This document shows, one piece after another, positions 26,465-35,910 of a stretch of DNA of 64,000 nucleotides. A model generated the notes under the pieces. The model did no database searches and was not told the DNA's origin. It saw only the letters and a program-made list of their open reading frames with translations. Origin of the DNA: Lactobacillus sp. ESL0680 (GTDB lineage: Bacteria > Bacillota > Bacilli > Lactobacillales > Lactobacillaceae). The translations under genes were made by a program, and so were the position numbers. The DNA lies in contig NZ_CP113945.1 of the NCBI RefSeq assembly GCF_029392855.1, forward strand, positions 1,644,997 to 1,708,996, in the 5' to 3' direction. Position 1 is the stretch's first letter, and each line of letters begins with the position of its first letter.

Positions 26465-26577
26465 CTGTAGCAAGCAAGTAAGAAAGCCTGTTACATACTC
26501 CCACTTTTTTATTTCATTCATTCTTACTCCTTCAAAGTAGATGAAAACTAACAGGCTCGCAATTTGCGAGCCTTTTC
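26465..26577 (+). ncRNA. Candidate leader/small RNA, copy 2
   Basis: The sequence is similar to copy 1 around ATTCATTCxTACTCCTxCAA. The hairpin TACT-loop-AGTA (26525-26539) has loop CCUUCAA. A 9-bp stem pairs AGCCTGTTA (near 26485) with TAACAGGCT (near 26549). That last strand also starts the terminator GGCTCGCAA/TTGCGAGCC (about 26553-26577), so the two helices compete. This is the arrangement of an attenuator in front of the gene at 26603. Confidence 0.5.
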
Positions 26578-26602
26578 CCTTATATAGACGAAAGGCCTAT
26601 TT

Positions 26603-27079
26603 ATGTTCTCACCCGCAATCAAGCATTTAATTCAAGAAAAATCTGGTGCATTTCTTATTCCTGCATCAAGAGTTGCCTTTGTTTTAGATGATAATCCGCT
26701 CTACCATGCGTTTTTAATTTTAACACGAGTCAAATATTCTAAAATTCCTGTTTTAGATAGTCAGAATCACGTTGTTGGTCTTCTCAGTTTAGCAATGATT
26801 ACCGATAAAATGATGAGGACCGATGAAATATCGCTTGAGCCACTATCAGAATTAAAAGTTCGCGACGTAATGCAAACGGATTTTGACAAAATCAACTTTA
26901 CACAAACTACTCTAGAAGTGCAGCTGCATTTATTAGTTGATAATGCATTCTTGCCCGTTATTGACGATCATGACGTTTTTCAAGGTCTCTTAACAAGGCG
27001 CAAATGGATCAAAGCATTTAATTACATTGTTCACAATTTCGATGAAAAATATACTGTAACTCCAAAAATAAATTGCTAA
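26603..27079 (+). CDS. cbpB: CBS-domain protein, CbpB/DarB-like
   Basis: The 158-residue cytoplasmic protein is essentially two CBS motifs (KIPVLDSQNHVVGLLSLAMI and FLPVIDDHDVFQGLLTRRKW) plus a short N-terminal helix. Size and sequence fit the CbpB/DarB (YkuL) group, which binds cyclic di-AMP and in Bacillus and Listeria signals to Rel and pyruvate carboxylase. AAAGG precedes the ATG. Two RNA elements with terminators lie directly upstream, so expression is probably attenuated. Confidence 0.75.
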   Translation: MFSPAIKHLIQEKSGAFLIPASRVAFVLDDNPLYHAFLILTRVKYSKIPVLDSQNHVVGLLSLAMITDKMMRTDEISLEPLSELKVRDVMQTDFDKINFTQTTLEVQLHLLVDNAFLPVIDDHDVFQGLLTRRKWIKAFNYIVHNFDEKYTVTPKINC

Positions 27080-27088
27080 TTCTAACTA

Positions 27089-27134
27089 ATATCCTTAAAA
27101 TAATTCAAATTATTTTAAGGATATTTACTTTTTA
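27089..27134 (+). terminator. cbpB terminator
   Basis: ATATCCTTAAAATAATT pairs with AATTATTTTAAGGATAT and is followed by a T-rich tail. Confidence 0.8.
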
Positions 27135-27340
27135 TATTCACTTTTTAATAAATTGTACTATAATAAATTTAAGCAAGATAAATTTGTATTTTTGCCGTGT
27201 ATAAGCCGTTTTAATTAATTTTCTGTTAATTGATTAATAATATATAACTGTTATTTTTAGATATAATAAGTTGCATTTGATCGGTGAAAGAGAAAAGATC
27301 ACTAATTAAATAACAACTAGTGTAAAAACAGAATAGGATG

Positions 27341-27916
27341 ATGTTTACGATGCCAAATAAAACGGACACAAACAACCTAACTAGTTTAATCAATGCAATT
27401 ATTAGGGAAAATTCATATCCTCGCGGCGCTGAATTATCAGTACAGGAAAGAGAAGCATTAATTTTCAAGCTTAAGAGATTAAACAATACTTCCGATAACT
27501 TTGATGAAATTTTACGAATCATCAATGCCTTTTATAAAGATAGAATTGCCCGGCGGTTAAAGTCACTTGATGTTAATTCTTCCTTAATTTTTGAAATGTT
27601 GCAACATGAAGTAGTTTCAGCTACTAGACTCCATGCCCTTTTGCTGGATTTGGCTAAGCAGGAACATTTTTCAGCTGAAGGCGTTAAAAAAATTAATCAT
27701 TATTTTGCCGAAACAAATGATTACGGTGATAATTCTGATTATATTACGATGTCTTCACTCGACGTAATTGATGCAATCAGACGGGCAAAATTAGGATACT
27801 TAAAATCTACTTCTCAAATATCCCAGTGCACCCAAGAGACGCATGTTCATTGTGCTTCAAAATCTACTAATAAAAAGCAGCAAAGTAATAAAATTATCAG
27901 ATTAAGTGACTATTAG
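27341..27916 (+). CDS. Hypothetical helical cytoplasmic protein
   Basis: The 191-residue product has no signal or membrane segment. It is helical, with ELSVQEREALIFKLKRLNN, DEILRIINAFYKDRIARRL and EMLQHEVVSATRLHALLLDL, and a polar low-complexity tail with Cys and Gln (SQCTQETHVHCASKS). AGGA overlaps the first of several ATGs (27338, 27341, 27350), so the start is uncertain by four codons. It has its own terminator, followed by a Noc-like site. No family is recognised. Confidence 0.65.
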   Translation: MFTMPNKTDTNNLTSLINAIIRENSYPRGAELSVQEREALIFKLKRLNNTSDNFDEILRIINAFYKDRIARRLKSLDVNSSLIFEMLQHEVVSATRLHALLLDLAKQEHFSAEGVKKINHYFAETNDYGDNSDYITMSSLDVIDAIRRAKLGYLKSTSQISQCTQETHVHCASKSTNKKQQSNKIIRLSDY

Positions 27917-27920
27917 ATTA

Positions 27921-27948
27921 GGCAAGAGATAACTACTCTTGCTTTTTT
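27921..27948 (+). terminator. Terminator of 27341 gene
   Basis: GCAAGAG/CTCTTGC hairpin then six Ts, running straight into the Noc-like palindrome. Confidence 0.8.
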
Positions 27949-27963
27949 ATTTCCCGGGAAATA
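27948..27963. promoter_or_regulatory. Noc-like binding site (NBS) 1
   Basis: TATTTCCCGGGAAATA is a perfect 16-bp palindrome that matches the Bacillus Noc consensus ATTTCCCGGGAAAT. It is intergenic, right after a terminator. Confidence 0.75.
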
Positions 27964-28053
27964 TTTTTTAAATCTTTGACTAGCTATAGTGACGTTTTAA
28001 TTAGTGTTAGAATAAAGCTCATACAAACATTTTATTAGTGGAGGATTATATTA

Positions 28054-29922
28054 ATGAATTTAAAACGACAATGGAAATTTATCCTTGTACTTGTTGCTGG
28101 TGTAATTGGTCTTATCTGCCAATTCGTTTTAAAAACAAAAAGTTTATTTCAGATCGGTACTTTACAATTTCCTATTCAAACAATTTTAATCGATATTATT
28201 GGGATCATGATGGCAATTTTCTTATTAAAGGAAATTGTTAATGACTTCCAGACTGGTCGTTATGGTGTCGATATTCTCGCTGTAATTGCAGTTGTTTCAA
28301 CCATTTTAATTGGTGACCAATGGGCCGAATGGATGATTTTAGTGATGATGACTGGTGGTGAAACCCTTGAAGATTATGCCACTGGTCAAGCAGATAAGGA
28401 ACTACGTTCCCTATTAAGTAATTCCCCAAGTATTGCTAATAAAATTGTCAATGACAAACTTGTTTCGATTGATGTTGACCAGTTAAAACTTGATGATCAC
28501 GTTTTAATTAAACCCGGTGAACAAGTTCCTGTTGACGGCAAGGTAATCAAAGGAACATCCAGTTTTGACCAATCTTCATTAACTGGTGAATCTGTTCCGG
28601 TTGATAAACAGCCCGGAGACGAACTAATGTCAGGATCAATCAATGGTAGTGACGCTGTCGAAATGATTGTTACCAAAAAGGCCAGCGATTCCGAATACCA
28701 AACAATCGTCTCCTTAGTTAAATCTTCACAGGCCCAACCAGCAAAATTTGTTAAAATGGCAGATCGTTATGCCGTGCCATTTACTGTTATCTCCTTAATT
28801 ATTGGAATTGCAGCTTGGGTTCATTCGGGCAATCCGGTTAACTTCGCCGAAGTTATGGTTGTTGCCTCTCCTTGTCCATTATTAATCGCGGCGCCAGTTG
28901 CCCTAGTTTCCGGCATGAGTTCAATGTCCAAGAATCATATTATTGTTAAGTCAGGTCCAACTCTCGAAAAATTGGCTACGGCTAAGACTTTTGCCTTCGA
29001 CAAAACTGGTACTTTAACAGAAAACCAATTGGTTATTGACGCAATCGTTCCTTCTCCCGATAGCAAACTTGATAAGGAAACTCTTCAAAGCTATGCTGCT
29101 AGTGTCGAACAACAATCAAGTCATATTATTGCTAATTCTTTGGTTGACGTCACAAACAAGCGGCTTTTGAAGCCTGCTACTAATATTAAAGAAACAACCG
29201 GTGAAGGAATCAGCGGCGAAGTTGAAAAGCACAACATTAAAGTCGGTAAATTAAGTTATGTTGCCCCTAATGAAAAAATTAACGCTGTTAACTCTACTGC
29301 TGTTTATGTTTCAATTGATAACCAATATGCTGGCTACATTACTTTCAAGGATCAGTTACGACCAGAAAGTGCCGCAACAGTTGCCCGCTTAAAGCGGCAA
29401 GGCGGTGAACATATCATGATGTTAACCGGTGACCATCAAGATGTTGCCGATAAGATCGGTAATGAAGTAGGTGTTGATGACATTCGCTCTGAGCTTTTGC
29501 CAGCACAAAAAATCCAGGCAATCAAAGAGGTCCCAGAAGAAAATCGCCCAGTTGTAATGACCGGTGATGGTGTTAATGATGCCCCTAGTCTAACCGCTGC
29601 CGATGTCGGTATTGCCATGGGTGCTAAAGGTGCATCAGCTGCTAGCGAAAGTGCCGATGCAGTTATTATGGTCAACGATTTATCTAAAGTTAACGATGCT
29701 GTTGCCATTTCTAAACATACAATGAAAGTAGCAAACGTTGATGTTTTGACGGCCATCAGTATTGTTATCATTATTGAATTAATCGCCTTCACAGGTGTAA
29801 TACCTGCATTCTGGGGAGCTATCCTGCAGGAATGCGTCGACATGATTTCTATTAGTTTGGCATTGCTGGCCAAAACCAAACCGAAAAATCCTAAACAAAC
29901 AGGTTTAGTTGCAGATAAATAA
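28054..29922 (+). CDS. P1B-type heavy-metal transporting ATPase
   Basis: The 622-residue pump has no N-terminal metal-binding domain. Its landmarks are SLTGESVPVDK (actuator), SPCPLL in TM6 (the P1B-4-like SPC metal motif), DKTGTLTE with the phosphorylated Asp, and MTGDGVNDAPSL. The last helix reads GAILQECVDMISISLALLA, in place of the HEGGT motif typical of P1B-4 pumps, so the metal cannot be read off. Likely cations are Zn, Cd, Co or Fe, for efflux. GGAGG precedes the ATG. Confidence 0.88.
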   Translation: MNLKRQWKFILVLVAGVIGLICQFVLKTKSLFQIGTLQFPIQTILIDIIGIMMAIFLLKEIVNDFQTGRYGVDILAVIAVVSTILIGDQWAEWMILVMMTGGETLEDYATGQADKELRSLLSNSPSIANKIVNDKLVSIDVDQLKLDDHVLIKPGEQVPVDGKVIKGTSSFDQSSLTGESVPVDKQPGDELMSGSINGSDAVEMIVTKKASDSEYQTIVSLVKSSQAQPAKFVKMADRYAVPFTVISLIIGIAAWVHSGNPVNFAEVMVVASPCPLLIAAPVALVSGMSSMSKNHIIVKSGPTLEKLATAKTFAFDKTGTLTENQLVIDAIVPSPDSKLDKETLQSYAASVEQQSSHIIANSLVDVTNKRLLKPATNIKETTGEGISGEVEKHNIKVGKLSYVAPNEKINAVNSTAVYVSIDNQYAGYITFKDQLRPESAATVARLKRQGGEHIMMLTGDHQDVADKIGNEVGVDDIRSELLPAQKIQAIKEVPEENRPVVMTGDGVNDAPSLTAADVGIAMGAKGASAASESADAVIMVNDLSKVNDAVAISKHTMKVANVDVLTAISIVIIIELIAFTGVIPAFWGAILQECVDMISISLALLAKTKPKNPKQTGLVADK

Positions 29923-29984
29923 ATTTTAAGTTACACTCTTGTTTAATTAAATACTTTTAGTGGTTGGAGTTTTATTACCAAAAT

Positions 29985-30038
29985 AAAAACTTTCAAGATT
30001 TGCTCTTTTGGGTCAAAGAGCTGCTTGAAAGTTTTTTT
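29985..30038 (+). terminator. P-type ATPase terminator
   Basis: AAAACTTTCAAG/CTTGAAAGTTTT closing stem with an inner hairpin (CTCTTT/AAAGAG) and a T-run. Confidence 0.8.
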
Positions 30039-30062
30039 GTTTATTCTAAAGAAAGGGATACT

Positions 30063-31223
30063 ATGACTTTTTTGGGAGAATTAATTTTAATCTTATTTAG
30101 TTCAATCATCCTCGGACAAATATTTACACGGTTAAAGATGCCAACAGTTATCGGACAGCTGATTTCGGGAATTTTACTTGGACCCGCCCTACTTAACTGG
30201 GTCAAGCCAAGTGATTTAATCAGTCTTTTTTCACAATTCGGGATAATTTTATTAATGTTCTTAGCTGGATTAGAAAGTGATCTTGGCCTGCTTAAAAAAT
30301 ATTTCAAACTAAGTTTTACCATTGCTGCAATTGGCGTAATTTTGCCGATTACATTTATTGGACTGGCTAGCTATTTATTCGGCATGTCGATACTGGAAGC
30401 AATTTTTATTGGCATTGTTTTTTCTGCAACTAGTGTCTCGATTTCTGTAGTCGTCTTGCAAGAACAAGGTCAGTTGCACAGCCGCGCTGGAACAGCAATT
30501 CTGGGTGCTGCCATTGTCGACGATATCTTAGCCGTAATTGTGCTTAGCATTTTCACAGCATTCAGTCATTCAGGAAAAAACAGCGGTCCGACTACTAATC
30601 TTTTCTTAAATTTTGCCTTGGAAATTGGCTACTTTGGCTTTATCTGGCTAATCTATCGACTGACACCAAAATTAATGCAGCTTGCAAGCAAGATGACAGT
30701 TAATCATGCAAGCGACATTGCCGCACTAATTCTTGTTTTAACCCTAGCTTGGAGCGCTAATTATGTGGGGTTATCAGATGTTATCGGTGCTTTCTTTGGC
30801 GGCCTTGCTCTTAGACAAACTCCACAACACCAAAAAATCGAACACTCTATTGATACCATTGGTTACGCCGTTTTTATTCCTGTCTTTTTCGCCAATATTG
30901 GCTTAGCAATCACCTTTAGCAGTTTTAAGCAGGACTTAGGCTTCATCTGTGTGCTAACTATTTTGGCAATTATTTCTAAATTTTGGGCGGGAAAATACAG
31001 CAGTGAACTTTTTGGTTTCAATAAAAATGAAGGCAATATTGTAGGCGCAGGTATGATTTCCCGGGGTGAAGTAGCCTTAATTGTTGCCCAGCTTGGTCAA
31101 AGCAGCCATCTGTTTCCGCAGAATATTTATTCCAGCCTAATTATCGCAGTTGTTATCACTACAATTTTATCGCCATTTATTTTAAATCACTTCATTAAAA
31201 GTGAAACACTGTTTAACAGATAA
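30063..31223 (+). CDS. CPA2-type cation/proton antiporter
   Basis: The start at 30063 has AAAGGG upstream; an in-frame start at 29964 would translate the preceding terminator. The 386-residue protein has about 12 membrane segments. MPTVIGQLISGILLGP is the N-terminal family signature, and AAIVDDILAVIVL holds the Asp-Asp pair of electrogenic Na+/H+ antiporters such as NapA. There is no C-terminal RCK domain, so Na+/H+ exchange is favoured over Kef-type K+ efflux. It overlaps the convergent CPBP gene by 37 bases. Confidence 0.85.
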   Translation: MTFLGELILILFSSIILGQIFTRLKMPTVIGQLISGILLGPALLNWVKPSDLISLFSQFGIILLMFLAGLESDLGLLKKYFKLSFTIAAIGVILPITFIGLASYLFGMSILEAIFIGIVFSATSVSISVVVLQEQGQLHSRAGTAILGAAIVDDILAVIVLSIFTAFSHSGKNSGPTTNLFLNFALEIGYFGFIWLIYRLTPKLMQLASKMTVNHASDIAALILVLTLAWSANYVGLSDVIGAFFGGLALRQTPQHQKIEHSIDTIGYAVFIPVFFANIGLAITFSSFKQDLGFICVLTILAIISKFWAGKYSSELFGFNKNEGNIVGAGMISRGEVALIVAQLGQSSHLFPQNIYSSLIIAVVITTILSPFILNHFIKSETLFNR

Positions 31224-31888
31224 GGCAGCGAGTTATACAACATATGCGTTAGAATCGAATACCGCAAATCCTTAGTTGTCATGTAAACCCAGGCTAAAAT
31301 GCAGCCCAAGACCCAATAAATAATAATAAATTTGGTAATGCTCGGGTCGTGCATGTAGGCAAAGACAAAGCCGCTGCAAACAATTCCCAACCACTTATTT
31401 ATCCTAGTTTCTTTCATAAAAAAGGTATTGAAAAACAGACCCCGAAAAATTGTTTCCTCACAAATTGGCGCAATTATGCAAACCATCGGGATGAATAATC
31501 CTCCTGCTTGCAGTGAAATTTTGTCTAGCGTCGCCTGATTAGCTGACGTACTTTTCGTCATTCCTAATAAAATTTGTAATGAATACGCGCACACCACAAT
31601 TAAAATTAGGCCTACTAACATAATTAACAGACGCCGAACATCCCAATGCGGCGACTGATTAAACTGCCACTCATTCGCTGTTTTCAACTGACTTTGGTAC
31701 AAATAAAAAATAAAAGCCACTACCAAAACAGTTGCAACTACTGTCAAAACAATGAGTATTGCATAATTAATATGCAACATTTTTTCTAATTGGTATGGTA
31801 AAAAGTAAAAGCACTCCAAGATTTGATAACTGGCAAATGCCAAAATAATACCGGCAATATTGCCCAACCAATTAAACAATTTTTTCAT
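31187..31888 (-). CDS. CPBP family intramembrane metalloprotease
   Basis: The start at 31888 is spaced better from AAAGGCTG than the ATG at 31894. The 233-residue protein has about seven membrane helices with the Abi/CPBP motifs: EETIFRGLFF (EExxxR), FAYMHD (FxxxH) and ILTHMLYNS. Lactobacillus CPBP proteins often give self-protection against bacteriocins, but no bacteriocin gene is adjacent. It is convergent with the antiporter and overlaps it. Confidence 0.8.
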   Translation of the reverse strand: MKKLFNWLGNIAGIILAFASYQILECFYFLPYQLEKMLHINYAILIVLTVVATVLVVAFIFYLYQSQLKTANEWQFNQSPHWDVRRLLIMLVGLILIVVCAYSLQILLGMTKSTSANQATLDKISLQAGGLFIPMVCIIAPICEETIFRGLFFNTFFMKETRINKWLGIVCSGFVFAYMHDPSITKFIIIYWVLGCILAWVYMTTKDLRYSILTHMLYNSLPYLLNSVSLLMK

Positions 31889-31971
31889 AATCATCAGCCT
31901 TTATTCTCTATGACTTTTCTAAATGTATTCATTATAATAGATTTAACTCATAAAATCTAAAATGGAGAAAT

Positions 31972-33063
31972 ATGATGCACTTTTTTCAAATTTTCAGTTC
32001 AAATCAGCCATTTACCTACCTAACAATTTTATTGTTATTCACATTGATTGTCTTTTTAACAGCATGGCTTAAAGAACCACGGCGGCTCTTTAATGGTATT
32101 TTATTTACCATCTTCATTTTAATGCTTGGAATTTGGTTTACCGTGCTAATCCTCGCAACTAATTTACAAATTCTAATTAATATTTATATTGTTGTGCTGG
32201 CACTTTTGGTAACCGTCATTGTTTTAATGGCCGCCTTTTCTTGGCTTTTCTTTTTATGGAATGCTTACTTTGTTTGGCAGCGTGAAAGCCACACCTTGCC
32301 TAATCTGCTAACCCTTTTTATTGGTCTTGCCTTAATTATCGTTTGGGGAGTTGTTCTGCTAGGACCATTTAAAGCCGCGCCGGATTGGCTAAAAGCCTTG
32401 CTATATGCCACACCTGCCGTTGTATTGTATCTCCTACTGGTTGCTTACAATTTTCTAGTTAATCTAGCCCTTTATCAGCTGGTACCACGGCAATATAACC
32501 AAGACTATCTCATTGTTTTAGGCGCGGGATTATATAATGGCGAAACAGTTAGCCCACTGCTTGCCAGTCGCATTAACCGAGCTATTCAATTTGCACAAAA
32601 GCAAGTCGCCAAGGGACACAAAATGCCCAAACTGATTATGTCTGGTGGCCAAGGCAAAGATGAAAAAATTTCTGAAGCTCAGGCAATGAAAGAATATGCC
32701 CTTGCCCGTGGAATTGCGCCAAGCAACATTCTCTGTGAGGACAAATCCAAAAACACCTATCAGAACATGCTCTTTTCAGCCAAAGTAGCGGCTAAGGATT
32801 ATGGCAGTAACGATTATCGGGCTAAATTTTTCAGTAACAATTACCATATTTTTCGTGCTTCTCTTTTTGCTCGGGCTGCAGGACTAAATGCCAACGGCGT
32901 GGGCTCATACACTAGATTTTACTTCTTGCCTAATGCCATTGTCCGTGAATTTGCCGGGATACTAGTAATGAATAAAAAGCGACACTTGATTATGATCGCG
33001 TTAATTTTAGCAGTGTTTATTCTACTAGCACTTCTTACTGCCATGGGACTTGTTAAAATTTAA
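31972..33063 (+). CDS. Membrane YdcF/DUF218 family protein
   Basis: The 363-residue protein has five to six N-terminal membrane segments (residues 15-165), a DUF218 domain (YLIVLGAGLYNGETVSP, LIMSGGQGKDEKISEAQAM, KNTYQNMLFS) and a last membrane helix at the C-terminus. This is the long YdcF architecture of Firmicutes, thought to act on envelope intermediates. It is divergent from the CPBP gene. GGAG precedes the double ATG. Confidence 0.8.
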   Translation: MMHFFQIFSSNQPFTYLTILLLFTLIVFLTAWLKEPRRLFNGILFTIFILMLGIWFTVLILATNLQILINIYIVVLALLVTVIVLMAAFSWLFFLWNAYFVWQRESHTLPNLLTLFIGLALIIVWGVVLLGPFKAAPDWLKALLYATPAVVLYLLLVAYNFLVNLALYQLVPRQYNQDYLIVLGAGLYNGETVSPLLASRINRAIQFAQKQVAKGHKMPKLIMSGGQGKDEKISEAQAMKEYALARGIAPSNILCEDKSKNTYQNMLFSAKVAAKDYGSNDYRAKFFSNNYHIFRASLFARAAGLNANGVGSYTRFYFLPNAIVREFAGILVMNKKRHLIMIALILAVFILLALLTAMGLVKI

Positions 33064-33194
33064 ATTGACGAGTAATATTTATTACTGATTATTTTTAATA
33101 TATATATTAACCCTAAGCTTTTAGCCTAGATTCATTTTTTTATCAATGTTACACTAGTTTTTATTATTACTTTATTTAAGAAAAGGATAGTAGT

Positions 33195-35531
33195 ATGCTG
33201 CAATTAAAAGATTTACGTAAATCCTACCATGTAGGTGATACTGTCACACATGCACTTGACGATGTTTCGATTTCATTTCGCGATCAAGAATTTGTCGCCA
33301 TTTTAGGTCCAAGTGGTTCTGGTAAAACAACCATGTTGAACGTCATCGGCGGACTTGACCGTTATGACTCCGGTGACCTGATTATCAACGGCAAGTCAAC
33401 CAAGAATTTTAAAGAAACAGACTGGGATGCATACCGGAACAACTCTGTTGGGTTCGTTTTTCAAAATTATAATTTAATCTCACACTTATCAATTATTGCC
33501 AACGTTGAACTGGGCATGAATTTATCAGGTGTGCCAACTAACGAACGCCACAAGCGGGCAATTGAGGCTTTAACAGAAGTTGGTCTGAAGGAACATATTA
33601 ATAAGAAGCCTAACCAATTATCCGGCGGGCAAATGCAACGTGTAGCAATTGCCCGGGCCTTAGCCAACGATCCCGATATTTTGCTCTGTGACGAGCCGAC
33701 TGGAGCTCTCGATACCGAAACTTCTGAGCAAATCATGCAGTTAATTAAGCGCGTTTCTAAAGACCGGCTAGTTATCATGGTTACCCACAACCCAGAACTA
33801 GCTAAAGAATATGCTTCCAGAATTGTTAATTTCCAAGACGGTAAGATTCTTGACGACTCTGATCCTTATGAGCCTAAAGATGAGCAGGACACTTTCAAGC
33901 TTAAACGCACCAAAATGTCTTATTGGAACGCAATTAAATTGAGTTTTACCAATATTATGACCAAAAAAGGCCGGACTACATTGACCGCCTTTGCTTCAAG
34001 TATCGGTATCATTTCAATCGCAATTGTTTTGGCGCTGTCAAATGGTTTTCAAAAGCAAATCGACACTACAATGAGCAAGGCGCTGGCTAAATATCCTGTT
34101 TCAATTAGTCAAACGGCAACTAATGCCTCAAGCACTAAAGACGACGATTCTGATAAAAACGTCAAGAACCGCGGCTATATTACTGCCAAAGAAAGTGAAC
34201 TGCAATCGTCCACACACCAAAACAAGATCACGCCCCAATATATTGACTACGTCAAAAAAATAAATCCAGACTACGCCAATAATATTTCTTACCAACGCGG
34301 CGTTAATTTGAATTTATTAGCCAAAGACGGTAGTAAAATCAAACGCGTTAAGTTCTCTACGATTGCCACTAGCGCCACCAGCGCACAAGAAACTGCCTTG
34401 GCAGAAGTTCAGGAAAGCAGCGGCTTCGGCTCTGCAGTCTTCCCAACAACTCTTAAATCTGGTAAGACCTCATTCTTGAAGGACAATTACCAATTACTTA
34501 ATGGTTCTTGGCCAAAGAAGGCAACTGACCTAATCCTAGTAACCGACAATAAAGACACCGTCAACATCAATGTCTTTAAGAACTTGGGCTTCAAAATTAA
34601 AAATGGCGACAAATTGCCATTTAAGAAGCTGATTGGCAAAAAGTACAAAATTATTAACAACGATGATTACTACCAAAAGTTGCCAACAGGAATGTTCATT
34701 CCGCAAAAAGCTGACGCTTCAATGTACAACAAGAGTAAAACAACATTGCGGGTTGTCGGAATTATCCGGCCGAAAAACAAAGACTCACTGTCCCTGCTTT
34801 CTCCCGGAATTACCTACAGCGACCAGTTAACCCAAGACATCATCAAAGCAAATGAAAATTCTGCCATTGTTAAGGCCCAAAAGAAATCTAACCAAAACGT
34901 GATGACTGGACAAAACATGAGCTCAACTGAAAAGAAGCAAATGATGCAAACCATCGGTGGCTCTACTTTGCCAATGGGTATCATGATTTATCCAAATAAC
35001 TTTGATTCCAAAGACAAGGTTTTAGATTATCTCGACAAGTGGAATAAGGGTAAGAGCAAGAAGAATAAGATTATTTATACCGATATGTCTAGTGCCGTTA
35101 CCTCAATGACTGGTGGTCTGCTCAGCGGAATTACCACGGTTCTTGTTGCCTTTGCCGCAATTTCACTAGTCACTTCAATGATTATGATCGGAATTTTAAC
35201 TTACACTTCTGTTCTTGAGCGAACTAAAGAAATTGGTGTTCTTAAGGCTTTAGGAGCCCGTAAGAAGGATATTACACGTGTATTTGATGCCGAAACATTT
35301 ATTTTAGGAATTTTCTCAGGAGTCTTGGGAATTGCGATTGCCTACCTACTGACCATTCCAATTAACAGCATCCTTTATAACATCACCGACTTAACAAATG
35401 TAGCGCAGCTTAACCCAATGCATGCATTAATCCTAATCATTATTTCAACGATTTTGACTTTACTTGGTGGTCATCTCCCTGCACGAATGGCAGCTAAGAA
35501 AGACGCCGCAATTGCATTAAGAAGTGAATAA
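33195..35531 (+). CDS. MacB-like ABC transporter, ATPase fused to FtsX permease
   Basis: The 778-residue single-chain exporter half has an N-terminal ATPase with Walker A GPSGSGKT (near 40), signature LSGGQMQRVAIARAL and Walker B LLCDEPTGALD. The FtsX-type permease begins near residue 240 with one membrane helix, a long extracytoplasmic domain (about residues 290-620), then three helices with GVLKALGARKKDI. MacB-type pumps expel peptides or antibiotics, or act mechanically on the envelope. No two-component system or second permease is adjacent. AAAGGA precedes the start. Confidence 0.88.
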   Translation: MLQLKDLRKSYHVGDTVTHALDDVSISFRDQEFVAILGPSGSGKTTMLNVIGGLDRYDSGDLIINGKSTKNFKETDWDAYRNNSVGFVFQNYNLISHLSIIANVELGMNLSGVPTNERHKRAIEALTEVGLKEHINKKPNQLSGGQMQRVAIARALANDPDILLCDEPTGALDTETSEQIMQLIKRVSKDRLVIMVTHNPELAKEYASRIVNFQDGKILDDSDPYEPKDEQDTFKLKRTKMSYWNAIKLSFTNIMTKKGRTTLTAFASSIGIISIAIVLALSNGFQKQIDTTMSKALAKYPVSISQTATNASSTKDDDSDKNVKNRGYITAKESELQSSTHQNKITPQYIDYVKKINPDYANNISYQRGVNLNLLAKDGSKIKRVKFSTIATSATSAQETALAEVQESSGFGSAVFPTTLKSGKTSFLKDNYQLLNGSWPKKATDLILVTDNKDTVNINVFKNLGFKIKNGDKLPFKKLIGKKYKIINNDDYYQKLPTGMFIPQKADASMYNKSKTTLRVVGIIRPKNKDSLSLLSPGITYSDQLTQDIIKANENSAIVKAQKKSNQNVMTGQNMSSTEKKQMMQTIGGSTLPMGIMIYPNNFDSKDKVLDYLDKWNKGKSKKNKIIYTDMSSAVTSMTGGLLSGITTVLVAFAAISLVTSMIMIGILTYTSVLERTKEIGVLKALGARKKDITRVFDAETFILGIFSGVLGIAIAYLLTIPINSILYNITDLTNVAQLNPMHALILIIISTILTLLGGHLPARMAAKKDAAIALRSE

Positions 35532-35543
35532 TTTTAGCAATTT

Positions 35544-35583
35544 AAAGTTCTGTTTCATGTGTAACATTGAGCAGAGCTTTTTT
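35544..35583 (+). terminator. ABC transporter terminator
   Basis: AGTTCTG/CAGAGCT hairpin and T-run. The loop is formed by a parS-like palindrome. Confidence 0.65.
35551..35566. promoter_or_regulatory. parS-like site 1
   Basis: TGTTTCATGTGTAACA is close to the ParB-binding consensus TGTTNCACGTGAAACA. It is intergenic, inside a terminator loop. Confidence 0.65.
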
Positions 35584-35614
35584 GCTAGACAATTTTAACT
35601 AACAGGTGAAAACA

Positions 35615-35887
35615 ATGAACGAACAAGAAAAAGCACAACTGCAACGCTATTTAGATCAAAATGGTTTCGTTAAAACTTGGCCCGGAAAAGCCAATAAACG
35701 CCAGTTGATTTTGAAATACCTGGCTAGCAAATTTGAAATTAATCATGAATATTCAGAACCAGACGTCAATCTAATTCTTCGCAAATATGTCGACGACTAT
35801 GTCACTCGCAGACGTGACTTGGTTGAAGCACATTTGTTAGAGCGAACAGATGACGGCAGTAGTTATTGGCTTAATTCAGAAAAATAA
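35615..35887 (+). CDS. DUF2087 domain protein
   Basis: The ATG at 35615 follows AGGTG; an in-frame GTG at 35606 lies inside that site. The 90-residue product matches the DUF2087 pattern: a central KANKRQLILKYLASKF, EPDVNLILRKYVDDYVTRRRDLVE, and a C-terminal DGSSYWLN. The fold resembles a small winged-helix domain. In other genomes it is often attached to DNA-binding proteins, but the role of the free domain is unknown. Confidence 0.8.
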   Translation: MNEQEKAQLQRYLDQNGFVKTWPGKANKRQLILKYLASKFEINHEYSEPDVNLILRKYVDDYVTRRRDLVEAHLLERTDDGSSYWLNSEK

Positions 35888-35910
35888 ATTAATTTTTGTT
35901 CCTTTTTAGA

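Noticed and set aside
26209..26602. ydaO-type c-di-AMP riboswitch before the CBS gene
   Set aside because: The characteristic conserved ydaO core could not be found, and each unit is too short. Only a generic leader/sRNA call is justified.
31055..31075. Third Noc-like site in the antiporter gene (ATTTCCCGGGGTGA)
   Set aside because: Only the left half matches; the palindrome is broken on the right, and it lies within coding sequence.
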